In this document: positions 8,338 through 15,798 of the stretch, in pieces
Layout of the letters: every line of letters begins with the position of its first letter
Position numbering within the stretch: position 1 is the stretch's first letter
Assembly (NCBI GenBank): GCA_965243525.1
Contig: OZ251568.1
Coordinates: 1,364,001-1,428,000, forward strand
DNA from: WTKD01 sp965243525
GTDB lineage: Bacteria; Spirochaetota; Spirochaetia; WTKD01
Direction of reading: 5' to 3'
Length of the DNA stretch: 64,000 nt
Program-made: the position numbers and the translations under genes
Notes under the pieces: generated by a model
Seen by the model: the letters and a program-made list of their open reading frames with translations, nothing else
Database searches by the model: none
Told to the model about the DNA's origin: nothing

Positions 8338-8353
8338 CCTATTAATTAATAGG
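8338..8353. promoter_or_regulatory. 16-bp perfect palindrome upstream of the VOC gene
   Basis: CCTATTAATTAATAGG is perfectly self-complementary and lies about 40 bases before the first VOC gene. It could be an operator for a dimeric regulator or half of a weak terminator; nothing in the sequence decides between these. Confidence 0.4.
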
Positions 8354-8394
8354 CAAAGTTATCTTATCATCAAAAATATAGTACAGGAGAGTAT

Positions 8395-8754
8395 ATGATA
8401 TTAGAGGTAGATCATGTCCAGATAACAATTCCAAAAGGAATGGAGAAAGAAGGTAGGGAGTTCTACTGTGACCTACTTGGGTTACAAGAAATTTCAAAAC
8501 CTGAGAATCGAATCAAAAAGGGTGGGTTTTGGCTTACGTTGAATGGGGTCCAGGTTCACGTCGGAACCGAGGATGGAGTCAATAGAAATGCGACTAAAGC
8601 TCACATTGCATATTCTGTTACTGATCTAGAGGAATGGAGAAAAAGATTAATATCAAAAGGGTTTGAACTAAAAGATAGCTTGCCTTTTCCGACATCAAAG
8701 GCCTTTGAGTTTAGAGATCCATTTGGCAATAGAATTGAATTGATTCAACATTAG
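8395..8754 (+). CDS. VOC-family (glyoxalase-fold) protein
   Basis: Small protein of 119 residues with two beta-alpha-beta-beta-beta units. It begins LEVDHVQITIPKGMEKEGREFYCDLLGLQEI and ends FEFRDPFGNRIELIQH, the classical start and end of the vicinal-oxygen-chelate fold, with His6 and the final Glu as likely metal ligands. Start ATG at 8395 has a CAGGAG ribosome site. Members of this fold are glyoxalases, dioxygenases and drug-binding proteins; the sequence does not say which. It is followed by a second VOC gene on the same strand. Confidence 0.85.
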   Translation: MILEVDHVQITIPKGMEKEGREFYCDLLGLQEISKPENRIKKGGFWLTLNGVQVHVGTEDGVNRNATKAHIAYSVTDLEEWRKRLISKGFELKDSLPFPTSKAFEFRDPFGNRIELIQH

Positions 8755-8856
8755 AGAAAGGCAACTTGTCTTGTGTTAGTGTTGATGTTCTCTTTGCTAG
8801 AAGAATACGTATGGGGTATTCTAAAACCAGAACAACCTAAGCAAGGAGACTATATT

Positions 8857-9264
8857 ATGCGCATTATGGAAACTGCGTTGTACGTGGATGATCTTGAAAA
8901 AGCAAGACAGTTTTACGTTGAGATACTTGGATTTGAAGTGGTCACGGAGGGGGCGGGGCGCCATCTTTTTTTGAGGGTGGGTGATACCTTGTTGCTGCTC
9001 TTCAATCCGGAGGTAACCTCTGCCCGAGAGCCAGAGTCAAAGATTCCCTCTCACGGTACATATGGAAGCGGTCATGTTGGTTTTGAAATAGATGAGCAGG
9101 AACTTGACGAATGGCGTACCCGACTTGCCGCACGCAAAGTGGCCATAGAAGAGACGATTCATTGGGATAATGGTGGCATCTCGTTGTATTTTCGTGATCC
9201 TGCAGGCAATATTCTTGAATTACTGACAAAGCAACTTTGGAATTTTCCAAAAGGCAAAAATTGA
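8857..9264 (+). CDS. VOC-family (glyoxalase/dioxygenase-fold) protein
   Basis: Second VOC-fold protein, 135 residues. The frame is open from 8773 but ATG at 8857 (MRIMETALYVDDLEKARQFY) has an AAGGAGA ribosome site and matches the family start. The C-terminus ISLYFRDPAGNILELLTK carries the expected metal-binding Glu; HVGFEID in the middle gives the central His. It lies 102 bases after the first VOC gene and may be cotranscribed. Substrate unknown. No mobile signatures flank the pair. Confidence 0.85.
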   Translation: MRIMETALYVDDLEKARQFYVEILGFEVVTEGAGRHLFLRVGDTLLLLFNPEVTSAREPESKIPSHGTYGSGHVGFEIDEQELDEWRTRLAARKVAIEETIHWDNGGISLYFRDPAGNILELLTKQLWNFPKGKN

Positions 9265-9315
9265 ACCCTGCAGTGAACAGATGATATCTCATACATAAAA
9301 CCCAGATTTATAAAT

Positions 9316-9344
9316 TTGTCTAAATACACCATTTATGTTATATA
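9316..9344 (+). promoter_or_regulatory. Promoter of GLUG gene 1 with TA tract
   Basis: TTGTCT at 9316-9321, 17-base spacer, TATATA at 9339-9344; the TA repeat continues to 9350. The same -35/-10 pair and spacing recur before the minus-strand GLUG genes. Confidence 0.6.
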
Positions 9345-9444
9345 TATATAAGCTGTTTTTTGATTCTAGAATGAACGAAACAGATCATGCCGGGGAGGGT
9401 GTTGTGGAGCATGATGAATCTATGAAATACCTCGATAAACACAT

Positions 9445-10842
9445 ATGAGAACTAATAGGCGTATCACCAGAATGTTTCGGCTGCAAATACTACAGCTTAT
9501 CTGTGTGATGGGGGTAGTGGGGTTAAGCGTGTTGAGCTGCGATGGAGGATTGATTACTGAGGACATACGTGGTTCTCTAGGTATCTATCGTATTTCGATA
9601 GGAGATTTTTCTTACGGGAATGTTGGTAATGCTCTTCCTGATTTTTCAGTAGATGTTGTGACAGAAGACAAGACAATGTTTGAAATTAAAATTCCTGTAG
9701 GAACTGATTTTTCTAATCTCACAGTTACATTATCTCTCTCATCGGAAATGGAGGTGAGCTACCTGGATGAAAGTGGAGAAGAAAGAAAAATTTTCGGGGA
9801 AGAAACAACATTGCGAGGGAATGTTTTTGCAGTGAGTGAGACGAGGCCAGTGGAAATTCGGGTGAGGGGTGGAAATGTAGACAAGACATACAAGATATCG
9901 ATCATACGAGAAGGGGATGCCAATGCTATTCCGATTTACACGGAGGCGAACTTTGCTCTTGTGCGTCAAAATCTAAATGCATCATATATTTTGAAGAATG
10001 ATATTGTGCTTACAAAGGAATTTGCGCCGATAGGAACATTTTCAGGAACCTTCGATGGAGGCAATAAAACGATCAGTAGTTTGGTGATAGCTGCACCGGC
10101 GAATACTGATGATATAGGGATGTTTGCGATCATTAGAGGAAATGGAACAGTGAGGAACCTTCAGGTGATGGTGCTCGATGGAACCAAGATAAGAGGGAGT
10201 GGAGATGTAGGAATTTTGGCAGGGGAGAGCTATGGAAGAATAGAAAATGTGAGGGTTGTGGGAGCAGTGTATCTGCAGGGTATGGGACAACAACAGTCTG
10301 CGGGAGGCTTAGTGGGGCAATCTGGCGGAAGTGGATCAATTACCGGGGGGTATGCGAGAGTGGATGTGGAAGGTGAAGGGAACTATGTTGGTGGGTTAGT
10401 AGGGCGAACTACTAGCTCTATTAAACAAAGTTATGCAACTGGAGGGATTTCTGGTAGAGACTATGTTGGTGGGTTAGTGGGGCAAACTACTAGCTCTATT
10501 GAACAAAGTTATGCAACCGGAAAAGTGAAGGGAAGTGGAATGAGAGTTGGTGGATTGGTGGGGAACAATGATGGAGGTTCTATCTCAACTAGTTATTTTG
10601 ACGCGATTACTACAAAACAGAGGCAAGGAGTTGGAATGGATAATACTAACTCTATCGTTACTCCTTATTACACAGTGAATAACGCTGTGCGCGTGCAAAA
10701 TGGTGCTACTACGGATGAAGTGACCCAGGCGAATGCATTTGGTCATGGTACAAATAATCGATGGGATTTCGGTGTTGCTGGAATTTGGCATTGGGAGGGC
10801 AATGGACGGTGGCCAACGCTTGCATGGCAGCATAGGCCTTAA
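9445..10842 (+). CDS. GLUG-repeat lipoprotein, plus-strand paralogue 1
   Basis: Predicted exported lipoprotein of 465 residues. A charged N-terminus and hydrophobic segment end in the lipobox LSVLSC. Residues about 40-155 form a beta-rich domain (IYRISIGDFSYG ... VEIRVRGGNVDKTYKISIIREG). Residues about 160-210 carry the module common to all GLUG proteins here (IPIYTEANFALVRQNLNASYILKNDI ... GTFDGGNKTI). Four GLUG-type repeats follow (AGGLVG or VGGLVG, each with an SYATG-like segment), expected to build a beta-helix. The end module has YFDAITTKQRQGVG, TPYYTVNN and WHWEGNGRWPTLAW. No ribosome site precedes the ATG, but a short leader frame ends on it (ATGA overlap). Function unknown; surface display or adhesion is a guess. 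Confidence 0.85.
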   Translation: MRTNRRITRMFRLQILQLICVMGVVGLSVLSCDGGLITEDIRGSLGIYRISIGDFSYGNVGNALPDFSVDVVTEDKTMFEIKIPVGTDFSNLTVTLSLSSEMEVSYLDESGEERKIFGEETTLRGNVFAVSETRPVEIRVRGGNVDKTYKISIIREGDANAIPIYTEANFALVRQNLNASYILKNDIVLTKEFAPIGTFSGTFDGGNKTISSLVIAAPANTDDIGMFAIIRGNGTVRNLQVMVLDGTKIRGSGDVGILAGESYGRIENVRVVGAVYLQGMGQQQSAGGLVGQSGGSGSITGGYARVDVEGEGNYVGGLVGRTTSSIKQSYATGGISGRDYVGGLVGQTTSSIEQSYATGKVKGSGMRVGGLVGNNDGGSISTSYFDAITTKQRQGVGMDNTNSIVTPYYTVNNAVRVQNGATTDEVTQANAFGHGTNNRWDFGVAGIWHWEGNGRWPTLAWQHRP

Positions 10843-11169
10843 AATGACATCTATAGCCGCACCCAAGCAGATATACCTTGCTTGATATATCCATAAAACG
10901 TTAACAGAAAAAATCTATATCCCAATTTACAAACCATGAATTCATGCATTGGAAGCGCTTCAATCTAATTATTTAAGCTCACACGGTTCAAAAAGCCAAT
11001 GATTATACGCTTGAGTTCTTAGAAGTTTGTTTTTGCGCATTATTTGTGATATATATATATAAAGTTGTTCTATTAGATTTTTCTAATTCTGTAATGGGGA
11101 AACGAGTCGTGCTGGAGAAGGTATTGTGGAGTATGATAAACTTATTAAGGAATACTTCGATAAAGACAT
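10843..11169. other. Intergenic unit: decayed 3' end of the DUF4914-like gene, then GLUG 2 promoter
   Basis: The minus strand of about 10930-11020 aligns with the last 80-90 bases of the DUF4914-like gene (15785-15880), sharing for example AATCATTGG and GAAGCGCTTCCAATGCATGA against GAAGTGCTTCCGATGCACGA. The frame is broken. It is followed by the -35 TTGTTT at 11027-11032, 17 bases, and a TATATA-rich -10 at 11050 onward. The first part (10860-10920) is conserved after all three GLUG genes. Confidence 0.75.
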
Positions 11170-13398
11170 ATGAGAATTGATAAGCATATCACTAAGATGT
11201 TTAGGCTGCGAATACTACAGCTTATTTGTGTAATGGGGATAGTGTGTTTGAGTGTGATGGGATGTGGCGGAGGGGTGCTTACCAAAGATATCCAAGATTC
11301 TCTGGGTATCTATCGTATTTCGATTGGGAATTTTTTGTACGGTACAGGTACTACCACTGACCTTACTGATTTTTCAGTAGACGTTGTGGCAGAAGGCAAG
11401 ACTACGCTTGAAATTAAAATTCCTAAAAAAAACGCTAAGATTGATGATTTTTCTGATCCAGCCGATGATTTTTCTAATCTTGAAGTAAGATTATATCTTT
11501 CATCGGTGATGGAAGTGATCTATCCGGATGAAAACAGACAAGAAAGAAGGACTTCTGGAGGATTGGCGATATTGAATGGAGCTGTTTTTGCAGAGAGTGA
11601 GACGAGACCGGTGGAAATTCAGGTGAGGGGTGGAAACGTAGCCAAGACCTATAGGATATCGATCATACGAGAAGGGGATGCCAATGCTATTCCGATTTAC
11701 ACGGAGGCAAACTTTGCCTATGTGCGTCAAAATTTAAATGCATCATATATTTTGAAGAACGACATTGCGCTTACAAAAGAATTTACACCAATAGGAGAGG
11801 GCACTAATTTATTTCTGGGGAATTTCAATGGAAATGATAAAACGATAAGTAATTTGACGATAGCTGCACCGGAGGAGAATAATACTGATATAGGGATGTT
11901 TAGAGGTATTGGAGGGCGTGGAGTGGTAAGTAATCTTGACGTCGTAGTGCTCGATGGAACGAAGATAACGGGGAGTGGAGATGTAGGAATTTTGGCAGGG
12001 AAGAACTATGGAACAATAGAGAATGTGGGGGTTGTGGGAGCAGTATATTTGCAGGGTATGGGACAACAACAGTCTGCAGGGGGCTTAGTGGGACGATCTA
12101 GTGGAACAATTACCAAGAGTTATGCGAGAGCGAATGTAAAGGGTGAGAGCGACGACGTTGGCGGGTTGGTGGGATCTGCTACTGCTTCTATTTCAGGGAG
12201 CCATGCAACGGGAGATGTGGAAGGAAATAATCATGTTGGTGGGTTGGTGGGGTCTACAACCGCTTCTATTTCAGGGAGCCATGCAACAGGAACTGTGAAA
12301 GGAAGAAGCAATAGAGTTGGTGGATTGGTGGGATACACTACTGCCATCATTTCAAGTAGTCACGCGACAGGTAGAGTTTCAGGTGAACAATATGTTGGCG
12401 GATTAGCAGGAGAGATTAATGTTGGTCTTGACGGCATTACCAAGAGTTATGCAACAGGCGTGGTGATGGGAACTGATAATGTCGGTGGATTGGTGGGGAA
12501 TGTTGCTGGAGGAGATATTGCCAATAGTTATGCGACAGGCATGGTGATAGGGAGCAATAGAGTTGGTGGTCTAGTAGGGTCTACAACCGCTTCTATTTCA
12601 GGGAGCCATGCAACGGGAGCAGTATCGGGAACTACCCAAGTTGGAGGCTTAGTAGGGTTTACAACTGGGTTTATTTCAAATAGCCATGCAATGGGAGCTG
12701 TGGAAGGAAGAAATAACAGAGTTGGAGGATTGGTGGGGAATGTTGCTGGAGGAAATATTGCCAATAATTATGCGACAGGCATGGTGACGGGATCTGACAA
12801 TGTCGGTGGATTAATAGGATATGCTGACACTGATAGTAAGCACGTGATGATTAACTATAATTATGCAAGTGGAAATATTTCAGGTAGGAACTATGTTGGA
12901 GGATTAGTGGGACTATCCATTGGGGATGGAGGTACAGGTGGTATACCGAGAACCATGACTATCAATTCTAATTATGCAACTGGAAGGGTTTCAGGTGAGG
13001 ATCATGTTGGTGGATTAGTTGGAGAATTGAGACATGATGGTGGGCAGGCTCTTCTTCAAAGAAGTTATGCAACCGGAAGAGTGGAAGGAAGTGGGGCGAG
13101 GGTCGGTGGACTGGTGGGAGAAAATGACAACGGCATCATTGAAAGCAGTTATTTCGATGCCATCACTACAAACCAGAGGGATGGAATTGGATCCGATAAC
13201 AATATTCAACAGACAAGTGTTACTCCTTATTATACGGTGAATAACGCTGTGCGTGTGCAAAATGATGCCAATGCAGATGAAGTAAATCAGGCGAATGCAT
13301 TTGGCCATAGTACAAATGATCAATGGGATTTCGCCAGAGTTTGGCATTGGGAAGGGAATGGACGGTGGCCAACGTTTATATGGCAACACACGCCTTAG
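11170..13398 (+). CDS. GLUG-repeat lipoprotein, plus-strand paralogue 2 (longest)
   Basis: Exported lipoprotein of 742 residues, lipobox LSVMGC. Same architecture as its neighbours: beta-rich domain (IYRISIGNFLYG ... VAKTYRISIIREG), the common IPIYTEANFAYVRQNL module, then about 13 GLUG repeats, then the YFDAITTNQR/YYTVNN/WHWEGNGRWPTF end module. The extra repeats arose by internal duplication: a block of about 40 bases coding TTASISGSHATG is nearly identical near 12180, 12255 and 12585, and a 70-base block coding VGGLVGNVAGG is nearly identical at 12481 and 12721. Predicted long beta-helix on the cell surface or in the periplasm. No convincing ribosome site at the ATG. Confidence 0.85.
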   Translation: MRIDKHITKMFRLRILQLICVMGIVCLSVMGCGGGVLTKDIQDSLGIYRISIGNFLYGTGTTTDLTDFSVDVVAEGKTTLEIKIPKKNAKIDDFSDPADDFSNLEVRLYLSSVMEVIYPDENRQERRTSGGLAILNGAVFAESETRPVEIQVRGGNVAKTYRISIIREGDANAIPIYTEANFAYVRQNLNASYILKNDIALTKEFTPIGEGTNLFLGNFNGNDKTISNLTIAAPEENNTDIGMFRGIGGRGVVSNLDVVVLDGTKITGSGDVGILAGKNYGTIENVGVVGAVYLQGMGQQQSAGGLVGRSSGTITKSYARANVKGESDDVGGLVGSATASISGSHATGDVEGNNHVGGLVGSTTASISGSHATGTVKGRSNRVGGLVGYTTAIISSSHATGRVSGEQYVGGLAGEINVGLDGITKSYATGVVMGTDNVGGLVGNVAGGDIANSYATGMVIGSNRVGGLVGSTTASISGSHATGAVSGTTQVGGLVGFTTGFISNSHAMGAVEGRNNRVGGLVGNVAGGNIANNYATGMVTGSDNVGGLIGYADTDSKHVMINYNYASGNISGRNYVGGLVGLSIGDGGTGGIPRTMTINSNYATGRVSGEDHVGGLVGELRHDGGQALLQRSYATGRVEGSGARVGGLVGENDNGIIESSYFDAITTNQRDGIGSDNNIQQTSVTPYYTVNNAVRVQNDANADEVNQANAFGHSTNDQWDFARVWHWEGNGRWPTFIWQHTP

Positions 13399-13728
13399 AA
13401 CGACAGCTATAGCCGCACCTAAGCAGATATGCCTTGCTTGGTATATCCATAAACGTTAACAGAAAAATCTATATCTCCAATTGCACAAATTATAAGTCGT
13501 GAGGTGGAAACGGTTCATCCTAATCATTTCAGACCTGCATTGTTTAAACAGGGGCCAATAATTGTACACTCAGGTTTTCAGAAGTTTGTTTATACGTATT
13601 ATTTGTGATATATGTATAGAAAGTCGTTTTATTAGATTATTTTCTGATTTTGTATGAAAGAAGCGTGTTTTGGGGAGAGAATATTGTGGAGCATGACAAA
13701 CCCTATAGAGGTTCATCGATAAAGACAT
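13399..13728. other. Intergenic unit: decayed 3' end of the DUF4914-like gene, then GLUG 3 promoter
   Basis: The minus strand of about 13480-13575 aligns with the 3' end of the DUF4914-like gene (for example AACAATGCA and the GTACAATTATTGG block against GTGCAATCATTGA), again without an open frame. Promoter candidate: TTGTTT at 13586-13591, 17 bases, TATATG at 13609-13614. The region just before 13728 resembles the leader of GLUG 1 and 2, but with a one-base frame change. Confidence 0.75.
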
Positions 13729-15654
13729 ATGAGAATTGACAGGCATATCAGTAGGAAATTCAGACTGCAAATATTGCAGCTTATTTGTGTGATGGGGGCA
13801 GTGGCTTTGGGAGTGATGGGATGTGGTGGAGGAGTGCTCTCTAAGGAGATACGAGATTCTCTGGGTATCTATCGTATTTCGATTGGGAATTTTTCGTACG
13901 GTACAGGTAATACCACTGGTCTTACCGATTTTTCAGTAGACGTTGTGACAAAAGGCAAGACTACGCTTGAAATTGTGATTCCTAGAACAGATGGCGTGAT
14001 TACTAATTTTTCTGATCTAGCCGATGATTTTTCTAATCTTGAAGTGACATTATATCTTTCATCAACGATGGAGGTGATCTATCCAGATGAGAATGGACAA
14101 AAGAGAAGGCCTTCTGGCGGATTGACGATATTGCAAGGAGATGTTTTTGAAGCGGGACCGGTAGAAATTCAGGTGAGAGGTGGAAATGTGGACAAAACCT
14201 ATAGTATATCGATTATACGGGATCGCCAAATTGAAACGGCAGGAGGGACTACTAATGCTATTCCGATTTACACGGAAGCGAACATTGACTATATGCGTCA
14301 AAATCTAAATGAATCATATATTTTGAAGAATGATATTGTGCTTGCGACGGAATTTATGCCGATCAGAACATTTTCAAATGATTTCAATGGAAACAATAAA
14401 ACGATAAGTAATTTGACAATAGTTGCAGCACCAAATCCTGATGTGGGGATGTTTGAAGTTATTGGAAGAGGCGGAGCAGTAAGAGATCTTCGAGTGGTCA
14501 TGCTTCATGGAGCAAGGGTAGCGGGGAGTGGAGATGTAGGAATTCTGGCAGGGGAGAACCAAGGAGAAATAGAAAATGTAAAGGTTGAGGGGGCGGTATA
14601 CTTGAGAGGAGTAGGAACGCAACAGTCTGCAGGAGGCTTGGTGGGGCGATCTAGTGGAACAATTACTGAGAGTTATGCGAGAGCGAATGTAAGGGGTGAG
14701 AGAGGCGGCGTTGGCGGGCTGGTGGGATCTGCTACTGCTCCTATTTCAAATAGCCATGCAACGGGAGTTGTGACAGGAACTGATAATGTTGGTGGATTGG
14801 TTGGTACGTTTAATGTTGTTGGTAATCAAGAAATACAGAATAGTTCTGCGACAGGCATGGTGACGGGGGATAATATTGTTGGTGGGTTGGTGGGGAACGT
14901 TGTTGGAGGAACCATTAGCGATAGTTTCGCGACCGGGGATGTAAAGGGCAGAGAAAACAAAGTTGGCGGATTGGTGGGGCAGACCACTGGCTCTATTACA
15001 CAGAGTTTTGCAACAGGGAGTGTGAACAGTGAAGGAGATCATGTTGGTGGATTAGTGGGCTATATTGAAGGACCTGTTCTGTTCATTTCAGCTAGCTATG
15101 CAACCGGAGAAATTTCAGGCAGGAACTATGTTGGGGGTTTGGTAGGGGTATTTAATGGATTGTCAGGGAACATTCCTGTAATAGGAGGGAATACAACACT
15201 CGTAGGTGTTTTAAACAGCTATGCAGTAGGGAATGTGAGGGGAGAAGATAATATTGGTGGGTTGATGGGGGAACTGAGACGTGAAGTTGGAAATGGAGCA
15301 TTGAACATCCAAAACAGTTATGCAATTGGAAGAGTAGAGGGAAGCGAAGCTAGCGTTGGTGGATTAGTGGGAAACAATGACAATGGCAGCATTCAAAACA
15401 GCTATTTTGACGGAGTCACCACAGGGCAGGAACGAGGAGTTGGAGTGGATAATACTAACACAAGCGTTACCCCCTATTATACGGTGAACAATGCTGTACG
15501 CGTGCTAAATAATCCAGGTGCGGCCAAAATAACCCAAGATGATAACTTTACTGGCTGGGACTTTGTTGGTGATTCCCAGAGAAATATCGCCCCCGTCTGG
15601 TATTGGCATGGGGTAGGACGATGGCCCACTTTGCAATGGCAACACACACCTTAG
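13729..15654 (+). CDS. GLUG-repeat lipoprotein, plus-strand paralogue 3
   Basis: Exported lipoprotein of 641 residues, lipobox LGVMGC. It has the beta-rich domain, then the common module with a short insertion before it (a DRQIETAGGTT-type stretch near residue 165), about nine GLUG repeats (VGGLVG, once IGGLMG) and the end module YFDGVTTGQERGVG, TPYYTVNN and WYWHGVGRWPTLQW. It is the last of the plus-strand trio and ends tail-to-tail with the DUF4914-like gene, 144 bases apart. Sequence identity to paralogue 2 is highest in the N-terminal domain and first repeats and drops in the middle, as expected if repeats are exchanged or lost. Function unknown. Confidence 0.85.
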   Translation: MRIDRHISRKFRLQILQLICVMGAVALGVMGCGGGVLSKEIRDSLGIYRISIGNFSYGTGNTTGLTDFSVDVVTKGKTTLEIVIPRTDGVITNFSDLADDFSNLEVTLYLSSTMEVIYPDENGQKRRPSGGLTILQGDVFEAGPVEIQVRGGNVDKTYSISIIRDRQIETAGGTTNAIPIYTEANIDYMRQNLNESYILKNDIVLATEFMPIRTFSNDFNGNNKTISNLTIVAAPNPDVGMFEVIGRGGAVRDLRVVMLHGARVAGSGDVGILAGENQGEIENVKVEGAVYLRGVGTQQSAGGLVGRSSGTITESYARANVRGERGGVGGLVGSATAPISNSHATGVVTGTDNVGGLVGTFNVVGNQEIQNSSATGMVTGDNIVGGLVGNVVGGTISDSFATGDVKGRENKVGGLVGQTTGSITQSFATGSVNSEGDHVGGLVGYIEGPVLFISASYATGEISGRNYVGGLVGVFNGLSGNIPVIGGNTTLVGVLNSYAVGNVRGEDNIGGLMGELRREVGNGALNIQNSYAIGRVEGSEASVGGLVGNNDNGSIQNSYFDGVTTGQERGVGVDNTNTSVTPYYTVNNAVRVLNNPGAAKITQDDNFTGWDFVGDSQRNIAPVWYWHGVGRWPTLQWQHTP

Positions 15655-15798
15655 AGCAATATTTCAAGCATATAGCAGAGTAGAAGACATCTTTTCTCAT
15701 TGGAGCGGAGTGTCTTGATCACATCATTTAAATAGATATACCTGATTGGCATATCTATAGAACGTTAACAAAAAAAATCTATATCTCCATCATACAAA

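Noticed and set aside
8101..8349. 82-codon plus-strand open frame
   Set aside because: It is antisense to the decayed binding-protein fragment and has no ribosome site or recognisable sequence.
9265..15798. Insertion-sequence origin of the GLUG trio
   Set aside because: No transposase, inverted ends or target duplications were seen; the duplicated neighbour tails point to ordinary tandem duplication.
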